From Pteria penguin (lineage: Eukaryota > Mollusca > Bivalvia > Pterioida > Pteriidae): a DNA stretch of 64,000 nucleotides. A program made the position numbers and the translations under genes. Position 1 is the first letter of the stretch; the number at the start of each line of letters is the position of its first letter. Positions 48,362 to 62,357 of the stretch are shown here, one piece after another. The notes beneath the pieces were generated by a model. The model had not been told where the DNA came from. It ran no database searches and saw only the letters and a program-made list of their open reading frames with translations. Location of the stretch: positions 4,411,151 through 4,475,150 of the forward strand of contig CM068593.1 of the NCBI GenBank assembly GCA_035048485.1, read 5' to 3'.

Positions 48362-51300
48362 GTCCTATCGACTGGACTGTTGATCTCGTTGGACGGTACA
48401 CGTCAATGTCATTTATTGTTTGTCTTCATTGTTATCACAGTTCTGGACTGTTGATTTCGTAAGACGGTATACATCAATGTCATTTATTGTTTGTCTTCAT
48501 TGTTATCACAGTCCTGGACTGTTGGTGTCGTGGGACGGTACACATCAATTTTATTTCTTGTTTGTCTTCATTGTTATCACAGTCTTGGACTGTTGATCTC
48601 GTTGGACGGTACACATCAATATCATTTATTGTCTGTCTTCATTGTTATCACAGTCTTGGACTGTTGGTCTCGTTGGACGGTAAAAATCAATGTCATTTAT
48701 TGTCTGTCTTCATTGTTATCACAATCTTGGACTGTTGGTCTCGTTGGACGGTATAAATTAATGTTATTTATTGTTTGTCTTCATTGTTATCACAGTCCTG
48801 GACTGTTGATCTCGTTGGACGGTACACATCAATGTCATTTATTGTCTGTCTTCATTGTTATCACAGTCTTGGACTGTTGATCTCGTTGGACGGTATAAAT
48901 CAATGTCATTTATTGTTTGTCTTCATTGTTATCACTTTCCTGGACTGTTGGTTTCGTAGGGCGGTACACATTAATGTCATTTATTGTTTGTCTTCATTGT
49001 TATCACAGTCCTGGACTGTTGATCTCGTTGGACGGTACACATCGATGTGATTTATTGTCTGTCTTCGTTGTTATCAGAGTCCTGGACTGTTGGTCTCGTG
49101 AGACGATACACATCAATGTCATTTATTGTCTGTCTTCATTGTTATCACAGTCTTGGACTGTTGATCTCGTTGTACGGTACACATCGATGTCATTTATTGT
49201 TTGTCTTCATTGTTATCACAGTTCTGGACTGTTGATCTCGTTGGACGGTATACATCGCTGTCATTTATTGTCTGTCTTCATTGTTATCACAGTCTTGGAC
49301 TGTTGATCTCGTTGGACGGTACACATCGATGTCATTTATTGTCTGTCTTCATTGTTATCACAGTCCTGGACTGTTGGTCTCGTGAGACGATACACATCAA
49401 TGTCATTTATTGTCTGTCTTCATTGTTATCACAGTCTTGGACTATTTATCTCGTTGGACGGTACACATCGATGTTATTTATTGTCTGTCTTTATTGTTAT
49501 CACAGTCCCGAACTGTTGGCCTCGTAGGACGGTACACATCAATGTCATTTATTGTTTGTCTTCATTGTTATCACAGTCTTGGACTGTTGATCTCGTTGGA
49601 CGGTACACATCGATGTCATTTATTGTCTGTCTTTATTGTTATCACAGTCCCGAACTGTTGGCCTCGTAGGACGGTACACATGAATGTCATTTTTTGTCTG
49701 TCTTTGTTGTTATCACAGTCCTGGACTGTTGATCTCGTTGGACGATATACATTAATGTCATTTATTGTCTGTCTTTATTGTTATCACAGTCCCGAACTGT
49801 TGGCCTCGTAGGACGGTACACATTAATGTCATTTATTGTTTGTCTTCATTGTTATCACAGTCCTGGACTGTTGGTGTCGTGGGACGGTACACATCAATGT
49901 TATTTATTGTTTGTTTTCATTGTTATCACAGTCTTGGACTGTTGATCTCGTTGGACGGTACACATCAATGTCATTTATTGTCTGTCTTTTTTGTTATCAC
50001 AGTCCTGGACTGTTGGTCTCGTTGGACGGTACACATCGATGTCATTTATTGTCTGTCGTCATTGTTATCACAGTCCTGAACTGTTGATCCCATAAGACGG
50101 TACACATGAATGTCATTTATTGTTTGTCTTCGTTGTTATCTCAGTCCTGGACTGTTGATTTCGTTGGACGGTACACATCAATGTCATTTATTGTCTGTCT
50201 TCAATGTTTTCACAGTCTTGGACTGTTGGTCTCGTTGGACGGTATAAATCAATGTCATTTATTGTTTGTCTTTATTGTTATCATAGTTCTGGACTGTTGG
50301 TCTCGTTGGACGATATAAATCAATGTCATTTATTGTTTGTCTTCATTGTTATCACAGTCCTGGACTGTTGGTCTCGTAGGGCGGTACACATTAATGTCAT
50401 TTATTGTTTGTCTTTATTGTTATCACAGTCTTGGACTGTTGATCTCGTTGTACGGTACACATCGATGTCATTTATTGTTTGTCTTCGTTGTTATCTCAGT
50501 CCTGGACTGTTGATTTCGTTGGACGGTACACATCGATGTCATTTATTGTCTGTCTTCATTGTTATCACAGTCTTGGACTGTTGATCTCGTTGTACGGTAC
50601 ACATCGATGTCATTTATTTTCTGTCTTCGTTGTTATCTCAGTCCTGGACTGTTGATTTCGTTGTACGGTACACATCGATGTCATTTATTGTCTGTCTTCG
50701 TTGTTATCTCAGTCCTGGACTGTTGATTTCGTTGGACGGTACACATCGATGTCATTTATTGTTTGTCTTCATTGTTATCACAGTCCTGGACTGTTGATCT
50801 CGTTGGACGGTATACATCGCTGTCATTTATTGTCTGTCTTCATTGTTATCACAGTCTTGGACTGTTGATCTCGTTGGACGGTACACATCGATGTCATTTA
50901 TTGTCTGTCTTCATTGTTATCACAGTCTCATATATCTGAAATGTCCTATCGACTGGACTGTTGATCTCGTTGGACGGTACACGTCAATGTCATTTATTGT
51001 TTGTCTTCGTTGTTATCACAGTTCTGGACTGTTGATTTCGTAAGACGGTACACATCAATGTCATTTATTGTTTGTCTTCATTGTTATCACAGTCCTGGAC
51101 TGTTGGTGTCGTTGGACGGTACACATCAATTTTATTTCTTCTTTTTCTTCATTGTTATCACAGTCTTGGACTGTTGATCTCGTTGGACGGTACACATCAA
51201 TATCATTTATTTTCTGTCTTCATTGTTATCACAGTCTTGGACTGTTGGTCTCGTTGGACGGTAAAAATCAATGTCATTTATTGTCTGTCTTCATTGTTAT

Positions 51301-54060
51301 CACAATCTTGGACTGTTGGTCTCGTTGGACGGTATAAATTAATGTTATTTATTGTTTGTCTTCATTGTTATCACAGTCCTGGACTGTTGATCTCGTTGGA
51401 CGGTACACATCAATGTCATTTATTGTCTGTCTTCATTGTTATCACAGTCTTGGACTGTTGATCTCGTTGGACGGTATAAATCAATGTCATTTATTGTTTG
51501 TCTTCATTGTTATCACTTTCCTGGACTGTTGGTTTCGTAGGGCGGTACACATTAATGTCATTTATTGTTTGTCTTCATTGTTATCACAGTCCTGGACTGT
51601 TGATCTCGTTGGACGGTACACATCGATGTGATTTATTGTCTGTCTTCGTTGTTATCAGAGTCCTGGACTGTTGGTCTCGTGAGACGATACACATCAATGT
51701 CATTTATTGTCTGTCTTCATTGTTATCACAGTCTTGGACTGTTGATCTCGTTGTACGATACACATCGATGTCATTTATTGTTTGTCTTCATTGTTATCAC
51801 AGTTCTGGACTGTTGATCTCGTTGGACGGTATACATCGCTGTCATTTATTGTCTGTCTTCATTGTTATCACAGTCTTGGACTGTTGATCTCGTTGGACGG
51901 TACACATCGATGTCATTTATTGTCTGTCTTCATTGTTATCACAGTCCTGGACTGTTGGTCTCGTGAGACGATACACATCAATGTCATTTATTGTCTGTCT
52001 TCATTGTTATCACAGTCTTGGACTATTTATCTCGTTGGACGGTACACATCGATGTTATTTATTGTCTGTCTTTATTGTTATCACAGTCCCGAACTGTTGG
52101 CCTCGTAGGACGGTACACATCAATGTCATTTATTGTTTGTCTTCATTGTTATCACAGTCTTGGACTGTTGATCTCGTTGGACGGTACACATCGATGTCAT
52201 TTATTGTCTGTCTTTATTGTTATCACAGTCCCGAACTGTTGGCCTCGTAGGACGGTACACATGAATGTCATTTTTTGTCTGTCTTTGTTGTTATCACAGT
52301 CCTGGACTGTTGATCTCGTTGGACGATATACATTAATGTCATTTATTGTCTGTCTTTATTGTTATCACAGTCCCGAACTGTTGGCCTCGTAGGACGGTAC
52401 ACATTAATGTCATTTATTGTTTGTCTTCATTGTTATCACAGTCCTGGACTGTTGGTGTCGTGGGACGGTACACATCAATGTTATTTATTGTTTGTTTTCA
52501 TTGTTATCACAGTCTTGGACTGTTGATCTCGTTGGACGGTACACATCAATGTCATTTATTGTCTGTCTTTTTTGTTATCACAGTCCTGGACTGTTTGGTC
52601 TCGTTGGACGGTACACATCGATGTCATTTATTGTCTGTCGTCATTGCTATCACAGTCCTGAACTGTTGATCCCGTAAGACGGTACACATGAATGTCATTT
52701 ATTGTTTGTCTTCGTTGTTATCTCAGTCCTGGACTGTTGATCTCGTTGGACGGTACACATCAATGTCATTTATTGTATGTCTTCATTGTTTTCACAGTCT
52801 TGGACTGTTGGTCTCGTTGGACGGTATAAATCAATGTCATTTATTGTTTGTCTTTATTGTTATCACAGTTCTGGACTGTTGGTCTCGTTGGACGATATAA
52901 ATCAATGTCATTTATTGTTTGTCTTCATTGTTATCACAGTCCTGGACTGTTGGTCTCGTAGGGCGGTACACATTAATGTCATTTATTGTTTGTCTTTATT
53001 GTTATCACAGTCTTGGACTGTTGATCTCGTTGTACGGTACACATCGATGTCATTTATTGTTTGTCTTCGTTGTTATCTCAGTCCTGGACTGTTGATTTCG
53101 TTGGACGGTACACATCGATGTCATTTATTGTCTGTCTTCATTGTTATCACAGTCTTGGACTGTTGATCTCGTTGTACGGTACACATCGATGTCATTTATT
53201 GTCTGTCTTCGTTGGTATCTCAGTCCTGGACTGTTGATTTCGTTGTACGGTACACATCGATGTCATTTATTGTCTGTCTTCGTTGTTATCTCAGTCCTGG
53301 ACTGTTGATTTCGTTGTACGGTACACATCGATGTCATTTATTGTTTGTCTTCATTGTTATCACAGTCCTGGACTGTTGATCTCGTTGGACGGTATACATC
53401 GCTGTCATTTATTGTCTGTCTTCATTGTTATCACAGTCTTGGACTGTTGATCTCGTTGGACGGTACACATCGATGTCATTTATTGTCTGTCTTCATTGTT
53501 ATCACAGTCTTGGACTGTTGATCTCGTTGGACGGTACACATCGATGTCATTTATTGTCTGTCTTCATTGTTATCACAGTCTTGGACTGTTGATCTCGTTG
53601 GACGGTACACATCGATGTCATTTATTGCCTTCTTCGTTGTTATCACAGTCTTGGGCTGTTGGTCTCGTAAGAAGTTACACATCAATGTCATTTATTGTTT
53701 GTCTTCATTGTTATCACAGTCTTGGACTGTTGATCTCGTTGGACGGTACACATCGATGTCATTTATTGTCTGTCTTTATTGTTATCACAGTCCCGGACTG
53801 TTGGCCTCGTAGGACGGTACACGTGAATGTCATTTATTGTTTGTCTTCGTTGTTATCACAGTCCTGGACTGTTGATCGCGTTGGACGGTAGTCATCAATG
53901 TCATTTATTGTCTCTCTTCATTGTTATCACAGTCCTGGACTGTTGATCTCGTTGGACAGTATACATCAATGTCATTTATTGTCTGTCTTCATTGTTATCA
54001 CAGTTCTGGACTGTTGGTCTCGGGGGACGGTACACATCAATGTCATTTATTGTTTGCCTT
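48362..54060. repeat. 71-bp satellite, about 80 copies, with a 2,581-bp higher-order duplication
   Basis: Units read gactgttgatctcgttggac, ggtacacatcaatgtcattt, attgtctgtcttcattgtta, tcacagtcttg. The block from 48350 (atatctgaaatgtcctatcg) recurs at 50931. Unit variants keep the same order at a fixed offset of 2,581 bp until a 1-bp insertion near 52590 makes it 2,582, up to about 53510. The copies differ by rare point changes, so the duplication is recent or an assembly duplication. 71 is not a multiple of 3, so all three plus frames cycle through the unit; open frames end where tgttga falls in frame. Confidence 0.97.
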
Positions 54061-55135
54061 CTGTAATATCGTCAAAATGAGGTAAAAACTTGGAAATGTG
54101 TACTTCGACATCCCTTACAAGGATGTCGCTGAATCAGGAAATGTATCCTTGACATGCCTGGTAAGATTGGCGCTGGATCTACCACTGGTATTTGCCATTT
54201 ACATGTACGAGTATATTACAATTATTTTCATACATATATGTATAATCGATTGTATTTATAAATAACTAAATAAAAATAAGGTGGTATTCATTAACGAGAT
54301 GCTGAATTGTGCTCAATAAAGCACCGTTGACAAATTGATGGAAATGTCACCTACAGACACTAATCATCTATACCCAGGATGAGGTATTAAAGTCTGGATA
54401 GGCATATACCAGCTTAGAAACCAAGAATGCTTTGTATCACAAATATATAATACTTGAAATCCATAAAAATTAAAGTCTCGAAGTCGGATTGGTCACATGA
54501 CCTAATATGCGCCATATTTATTGGGAATATATCTCGGTATTTATCATCGCTTTCTACAAAGAATCCGATATTTTGAAATCTAATTTTTGCAAACAGCAGT
54601 CATATTTAGAAAAAGAACAGGAATTCAAGTTTCGTTAGATTCCTCAAAGAATTTCAGGTCTTTTATGACTCATATAACTCTTGTGCTCATAACATAAATC
54701 AACAGAGTTGCATTATATCCTACGAGAAGCACCGAGAATGCCCCACAGGCCATCTTTGGATGTTTCAGGCATTTTCTTCATTTCGATCACAGTGTGATGT
54801 CACGTCAACTTCGAGAATACGTATATATATAGAAAATGTAACACTTCAACACGACTAACTTCCATATCTAGAAATTCAACTTCAATATGACTGACTTCCT
54901 TATATGGAAAACATAGTTTTCTTATTAGGACTATAATACCAGAACCCATTTCACAAGGAATACATGATCAAATGCATAGTGATGGTCTTATCTATTTAAA
55001 AGCCCTCGAATGACATATCAATAATGTATATAAGCCATTCTGAGAAAAAAAGACTCATAAAACAAAATAAAGACAGAAACGTGTAATTCATTATGAAAAC
55101 AAAACAAAACAGGCACAAAACGACAAATAAATAAT
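54061..55135. other. AT-rich spacer downstream of the glycosyltransferase gene
   Basis: No gene supported. It probably includes the 3' untranslated region of the minus-strand gene. Related short blocks cttcaacacgactaacttcc and cttcaatatgactgacttcc (54846 and 54881) are a small duplication. Confidence 0.45.
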
Positions 55136-56723
55136 TCAACTATAGCAGAGCTCTTTGGAGCCGTAAATGATATACCTAGACACTGATCCCATTGTCGTGT
55201 TCAGGCCTTGTATACTAATGACGTCATGTTGATATTTATAGAACCGGATATAAAGATGAATCCCATAATTTTTCGACCAATCGTAATTTGAAAGAAAGAG
55301 CTGTTTTAATTCGATATAATTCGGTTTTACGAAAGTTTTGTATTCTATATGCAGCAAGTGCGGAAATTTTTGTGATAATTTATAAGGTAAAATAGTGGAA
55401 TGGTAGGCCCATTGTATCTTTGTATAAGTTTTATAGCCGTCCAGCCAATGAGAAATGAAGTCAGCATTCGGTGCAGAGAGAATGAGACCGTTGCTAAGGT
55501 TGTCGTCAAGGGCGTGGCTTAAAGTAAAGTTGTAGATGCGCACAGGATCCAATGACTTTAGAATTATTTCATCTGTATCAACATATATACCGCCATATTC
55601 TGTAGTGCAAAAGATGAAAAAACCATAAATTCTTTGTATTCTATACTTCAAATTACGTTAATGAAAGTGAATACGTTGAAAACTAAGATAGTGTCAGACT
55701 GTGAGCGATTTTCTTTTAAGTTAAGAATTATTGCCTCTTAATTCCATATTACAGTACAGGATCAACAGAATAACACTTCAATCTTTAGAAAATCTGCTTC
55801 AGAACATATCTATATAAAATCAGAAAATAATCAAGGCTAAATGAAGTTTTGGTAACGCTGCATTTGGTCTATGAAGAAACTTTTTTATGTTGAATTACCC
55901 ATTTTTTCTTATATATAATTATACTTAATTACATTTTCACACATTATTTATAGAAATGGTGATAATGTTCAGCGCCCGACTCAAATGAACGATGCGTTTA
56001 CCAGCCAAAGTAAAATAACACATGATAGGTATCCTATTTGTGCAGTAAGATACTTACATAAATACAATATATAGGTATGTATATAATACACATCTCACCT
56101 TTTAATATCAATAGTCTAGCTACGTCTGCTTGATGCTCCACGCGACCTAGTTTTCGTCCATGAATTTCATTGGGTGGCGACATAATCACGTGAACAATAT
56201 TATCAGCCAATCGTAGTAAGTTATCCCAATACAGTCCTTTCGGTAAAACATCCCCATGAATAAAAATTAAACAAGGTTTTTGATGTTTAAGAACGCTAAC
56301 GAAACTTAAAAAGTGATAGAAATTCATTTCCTTTTTTGAAAACCATACATAATGTACAATGTTAGGGACTAAAAACTTTGTGTCACATGACTTATTTATA
56401 ACGTCGTGAAGACAAGGTGTTCCGAACGGTATACTGTATAGTGAGTCGGTAACCTCTGCCATTGAAGTGTTTCCGCATTGTGTGTATATATCGACATTGT
56501 TGGCACTGGTAACGAGATTTGATAAACTTTCGTCGACGTTCCGGCATTTAATGCCGCAGGTAAAATCCCAGCATGCAGCTTGAGGACATCTTTGTAGCTT
56601 GTTGACATTCACCATACGTTTGCTTATTTTGTCTTGAGTATTGGACTTAGTACCTGAAACAATCAAATGTGTAACAAAAATGTTAAAACCAGTCAAGGCA
56701 AATACTGGCAAACAGATTAGCAT
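55136..56723 (-). CDS. DXD glycosyltransferase (Gly_transf_sug type), two exons
   Basis: Minus strand, exons 56723-56099 and 55599-55136, intron 499 nt (donor AAAAG/GTGAGA, acceptor ctacag). Phases match: the split codon makes ILK-E-YGGIYVDTDE. The N-terminus MLICLPVFALTGFNIFVTHL is hydrophobic (signal anchor of a type II Golgi protein). NIVHYVWFSKKEMNFYHFLS, CLIFIHGDVLPKGLYWDNLL and GRVEHQADVARLLILKEYGG, then the metal-binding DTD (55579-55571), WAYHSTILPYKL and YGIHLYIRFYKYQHD follow. These are the hallmarks of the sugar-binding DXD family (Pfam Gly_transf_sug), expanded in molluscs as I recall. Total 362 codons, no lesions. A strong acceptor (ttgattgtttcag, about 56655) just after the hydrophobic stretch means the true first exon could lie upstream and the anchor could be different. 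Donor sugar unknown. Confidence 0.88.
55600..56098 (-). other. intron of the glycosyltransferase gene
   Basis: Bounded by GTGAGA and CTACAG on the minus strand. AT-rich, no repeat recognised. Confidence 0.8.
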
Positions 56724-57087
56724 TGTTCATGAAGTGTTTTCATCATGCTATATGCATCACCAGTGGTTCCCATACAGCATTGTTTTCCTCAAATTAGCTA
56801 GAGTTATCTCCCTCACTGGAGTACAGCTCTCGGACTTTATCCATCAATGCTCATATAAAACTGCTTGATTTAACTTAATTTTATGAAATAATCGCATTGT
56901 ATATCTAAATGTTTCACAGAAAATTTTCAACTGATTGAATATATTTACTGATTTTTTTACTGAAATCTACCCTGATAAATAGTTAATTTCTCAGAAATTT
57001 AATGAAGTTTACATGGTAAAGATGGAAAAAGTCAGAGAGTTGTACTCCAACATGGCCGCTAATGCTAGTAGTGTGACATCACATGGG
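56724..57087. other. upstream region of the glycosyltransferase gene
   Basis: No clear upstream coding exon or TATA box was found on the minus strand. The plus-strand motif ctagagttatctccctcact is a sequence I recall as frequent in bivalve DNA. Confidence 0.4.
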
Positions 57088-58258
<1,171 letters not shown>

Positions 58259-58351
58259 ATAAAGGAAAAGTCGTTCTCCATCCACTCAGATCAAGCTTGA
58301 AGAAGTTTCAGAGTAGAAAGGGAAAGCATCGCACTCTCTTGGAGATTTTAT

Positions 58352-61300
58352 ATGACTGATATTACTAATTATATCCGATCACTTATATCTGAATTACCCG
58401 GAATACCGGTTTTTGATTTTACGACACATCTTCCATACCCGGACGCAAATGTAATATTACACGGTAAGAGTCTGTAAGTCTCATTGTTTTTTAAACCGGA
58501 TTATTATAAGTAAATAAACGAACATGAATTCGTTATTTCTCTTCTTCGTACTGTACTATATGATATCATAGTCTAATACTATGGTCACACTAGAATGCAA
58601 CATAACTGCACTTATATGGTGACGGCATCTGTCTGACGCAATGTGCAGAAATTGAGACCTATGGCAAAACAGCAGTGAGAAGAAGGCAGGCAGGGGCAGT
58701 CGTCCCCCTTCCCTCCCTCCCCATCCTCCCCTTCCTCCCCATCTTCTCCTCCTCCTCACTCTGTCCGCTCCCTCAGTGAGGTATCTTCTACAGTGACAGG
58801 GGCATCGGGTTTTATTGTCTCAAATGACAGCACACTTAGAAGTAACCGGCTGGACTTGAACCTGAGACATCTGGGTCACAGGAAAATAGTTGCAGTCACT
58901 TAGCTTTGTTCCAAATGCATAAACATATTTCCTCTCTCAATGCTAATATATAGTATATAGTTTCGCCAGTTCTCACATAACGCCAGTTATAGACAATGTT
59001 ATATTCTTGCATATGTAACAGGCCGGACCCGGGAATCAAACCCTGAACTTCCTGCTTTCTGGGCGGAGGCTCTCATCATAGAGCCACCCGGGCCGATACC
59101 GGAATTCGTAAAGCGCCCCCCCCTTCCTGCCAGTGGTTCTCAAACAATGGAAACCTAAAAAAGAAATTAACTCTGGTTCACCTTCACATGAAGGTCACTT
59201 TCATGGCACCAAATCTGTAACAGGCAAGGTGAAAAAACTGTGGCCGAATCCAGACCCTTCCTCATTCAGGACAGATGCTCTCACCGTTGAGCTATCCGGG
59301 CTGACACTGGTCACACATGACTACTACTTATATCCAATCAGAAACACCGTCCAATGCGTCTATCAGAAACACCGTCCAATGCGTCAATCAGATACACCGT
59401 CCAATGCGTCGATCAGAAACACCGTCCAATGCCTTAATGAGTTAAAGTTGTAAATGTGAAAAATCAATATATATCAAAAATATTTATGACATGCTTTCTT
59501 GCATTACAATGACATAGTTCAAAGTAAGTCAAAAATGAATAAAATATTATTATTCGGACATGAATCTAATACAGCTACACTTCTTCACGCATCCTTTTAT
59601 AGTGATAAATGGAAACTCTCCTCCTGGATACCAGAAATACGGAGAGACTATGCACTTCACAGTAGAAACAATAGAAATAAGTAGTAAAAAGACCTATGCG
59701 GTTTAAGAAGTGTTTGCAATTAATTTGTTGAGTTTACTTTATATGAGTATTTGTTCTGTTAATGGTATAGATATTTACAATGCTATTCTAACTAGTATTT
59801 ACTGACGACAAAAAAGTAAGAAATAAATAATCTGTCCCAGGATATCAAGGAAATAAATATTCCATCATTCAAAGATCTGAAAATAAATAATCCGACTCGA
59901 CCAATTTTGCCAAACCAACCAACCCCCCCCCCCCCCCCCACCTTCCCACTCCTCAAAATCAAATGGGCGTCCCCCTTAACCACGTGACATACAACATAAA
60001 TCACACCCATGTGATCACCGTAACATACGTATGTCGTAATGTGTGAATAGACAAATCCTTCACGTGCGTTAATTAACTTACATGTGTTTTTGTTTCCATG
60101 TATTGAATGAATATAGCAATGACCAATATTTTATTATGTTGGCGTGCGTGTAGTTTCTGATACATAATGAATTTACTGTTTATCTTTCAAGGAGGATTCA
60201 GCAATTTTCAGTAGAGGGGACTCCATTATGTAGTAATAAACATTTGCCGAGGAATTTTGAGTTTCACTTACAAAAATAGTCAAAAGGATTTCCCATCAAT
60301 AATGAACTGCAATTCCAGTAACCCCTCTTATTCTGCTAAATCTTACGCAGATTATATATGTAACTTATCATATCAAGAAGCTGTTACGGATGATCAGGAA
60401 GTGGCGATTTCTATCTCCTTATTAATATATTTTGATCAATTATTACCAGATGGTCGCAAGATCTATCTCTGTACTAAGATATTTCTATCGTGAGTGATCA
60501 GAAGATCACAAATTCTATCTCCTCATTAAGATATTTCTGTGATGGGTAATCAAAGACTTGAGGGCTCTATCTCCTTTTCAAGATATTGGTAAAATGGGTG
60601 ATTATATGAAGGCGGGAGTTCTATCTCTTTATTTCAATATTTCTGTCGTGGGCAATGAGAGGGTCACGGATTCTTTCTCGTTGCTTAGACATTCCTATCA
60701 TTAATGATGAAGAGGTCGTGTATTCAGGATTGACTAGTTAGCGCTGAGGTTACAACAAAAATGATTGAATCCCTAGATGAAACGGAATTGGTAATTTATG
60801 GTCCTAAATTTCTCATATTCAATTAAGGGAAATGAAATTTAAGATTTTATATTCAAAAAAAGGGAAATGAAATTTAAGATTTTCATATTTCTCTGTCCTT
60901 CCTACCTGCCTGTCTTTCATGTATCAGACATGCATACCGCGCAGATACCTGTTCAGCTGATAGCCCGTGGACACCGGTCTAATTACGTACAAGGATATCG
61001 GCGCGAGGACACACGAGACAATTAACTGCACATTAATGTCGATAGGCCATGTGGATCATCGTCTGGTGTCACTTACCGCCGATCACTGACCTCCTATCAT
61101 TGACCTAATGCCTTACACAACTTTTTTCTTTTCATAATCTGTTAAATATGTCGAAAACCTCTCTAAATAATATAGGAAATATAATATTTCCTTTATCAAA
61201 TATCAGTTGTACAAAATCATTTGTATGTACATACACTGGTCACGTTGCCAGGTAAAAATATGGGTTGGAGGACATATTCTGCCCATTATGAACGAAATAT

Positions 61301-61921
61301 GTCCAAATATAATAGGTTTAAAGTGAATGTCGGGTGTCCAAAATATAATAGGTGTGGGGTGAGTACTGGGATCGCTAGGTTTGGGGTGGGTGTTGACATC
61401 AATAGATTTGGGGTGAGTGTTGAGGTCACTAAGTTTGGGATCACTAAGTGTGGGTGAGTGTTGGTGTCACTAGGTGTGGGGTGAGTGTTGGGACCACTAA
61501 GTTTGGATCGAGTGTGTGTTGAGATCACTAGATTTGCGTTGAGTGTTTGGGTCACTAGGTTTGAAGTGAGTGTTGAGATCACTAGGTTTGGGGTGAGTAG
61601 TGAGATCAATAAGGTTTGGGGTGAGTGTTGGGGTCCCTATTAGATTAAAGGGTCATCGAGTCCTAGATCTGCAGCATTACTGTAACAACTTTACCCTTGT
61701 AAATTGAGTTGTACATGATTTCACCAGAACAGCCACGATTTACTACTGAGAATGAAATCAAGCATCTCCCACTAACAATACTGGGTCATAGAAATAGAGG
61801 TTTCACTAATGGTTTGTCTCAGAACCAGAGGTGTGATCCGATTTTCAGATCTCATCAAAGGAATGGGCCGTCCGGAAATGTAAAGAAGTCTGCACATATG
61901 AAATGGAACAAGACAAAGTAA
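58352..61921 (+). CDS. possible two-exon gene, unknown protein
   Basis: Exon 1 (58352-58462): ATG, MTDITNYIRSLISELPGIPV, FDFTTHLPYPDANVILH, ending at an excellent donor (ACG/GTAAGA) one base into a codon. Exon 2 (61728-61921): acceptor catgatttcaccag, then QPRFTTENEIKHLPLTILGH, RNRGFTNGLSQNQRCDPIF, RSHQRNGPSGNVKKSAHMKW, NKTK and TAA. Phases fit, the split codon being GAA. The 3.3-kb intron contains SINE pieces and minisatellites. The open frame continues upstream of the ATG (ERESIALSWRFY), so the start may be elsewhere. Product of about 102 aa, no signal peptide, basic C-terminus. Family not recognised. The two exons could belong to different genes. Confidence 0.42.
58612..58912 (-). mobile_element. 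decayed SINE interrupted by a C/T-rich insertion
   Basis: Body match at cttatatggtgacggcatct, gtctgacgcaatg, cagcagtgag and tcagtgaggtatcttctaca, gggttttattgtctcaaatg. On the minus strand a B box ggttcaagtcc lies in the head (58845-58870). A tract of about 95 bp (58681-58775, cctccctccccatcctcccc) sits within the body. Confidence 0.6.
59020..59312 (-). mobile_element. two tRNA-like SINE heads
   Basis: Minus strand 59096-59020: ggcccgggtggctctatgat, gagagc, ggtttgattcccgggtc. Minus strand 59312-59215: gcccggatagctcaacggtg, agagcatctg, ggtctggattcgg. Both are followed by cctgttac, so they are diverged members of one family distinct from the other SINEs here. Neither folds as an intact tRNA by eye (acceptor stems mispaired). 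Confidence 0.5.
59336..59432. repeat. 25-bp minisatellite, four copies
   Basis: Units of atcagaaacaccgtccaatg plus cgtca, with small changes. The plus frame through it is incidental. Confidence 0.93.
59433..60369. other. AT-rich stretch inside the possible intron
   Basis: It has a C-run at 59926-59940. Frames at 59499-59684 and 60257-60493 are unsupported. Confidence 0.4.
60370..60735. repeat. degenerate repeat, about 65-bp unit, 5-6 copies
   Basis: Diverged units share ttctatctcctta, ttaagatatttctgtcgtg and ggtgatcagaagatcac. They are spaced about 60-70 bp. Confidence 0.65.
60736..61305. other. no gene supported
   Basis: It contains a 33-bp duplication (aagggaaatgaaatttaaga at 60826 and 60861) and a moderately GC-richer stretch 60930-61100 without exon signals. 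Confidence 0.4.
61306..61645. repeat. degenerate minisatellite, about 24-27-bp unit
   Basis: Repeated ggtttggggtgagtgttg and ggtcacta / agatcacta with substitutions. The G-rich strand is plus. Confidence 0.85.
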
Positions 61922-61990
61922 ACGAGTAAACCGGTATTTTGTCATGTTTTTAAGATATCTGATCTACTTAATTTAGTTAATACACATATA

Positions 61991-62262
61991 CAATTGATTG
62001 ATTTTTGTTTTACGTCACACCACGAATATTTCACGTATATGGTGACGGCATCTGCCTGATGCGGGGCATACAAATTTTGACCTTTGCAACGGACCCACTC
62101 GAAGCAGTGAGGGATCTTTAACGTGCCATGCATACCACGACACGGGGCCTCACTTTTTACGGTCTCTTTCGAAAGACAGAACACTGGCATGACCAGAGCG
62201 GGACTCGAACCCCGGCCTCCAGATCAGGAGTCCGACGCGATACCACTAGGCCACGCCGGCTA
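61991..62262 (-). mobile_element. tRNA-derived SINE with perfect 12-bp target-site duplication
   Basis: Nearly identical to the copy at 27941-28214: minus strand head tggcctagtggtatcgcgtc, B box ggttcgagtcc, body and caatcaattg end. AATACACATATA flanks it at 61979-61990 and 62263-62274. Its intact B box and clean duplication point to recent insertion. Confidence 0.93.
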
Positions 62263-62357
62263 AATACACATATAAAAATCAAAACATGATAGTTTGTCTT
62301 GATTATTTGTAAAGAAGTATGGCTGTCCACTCAGTTGAAAGAAAACAAATACAATGA

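Noticed and set aside
48487..54060. Dozens of overlapping plus-strand ORFs (up to 133 codons) in the 71-bp array
   Set aside because: All three frames give the same cycling peptide because the unit is 71 bp, and ends depend only on whether tga or tgg occurs in a unit. No start or splice context is conserved.
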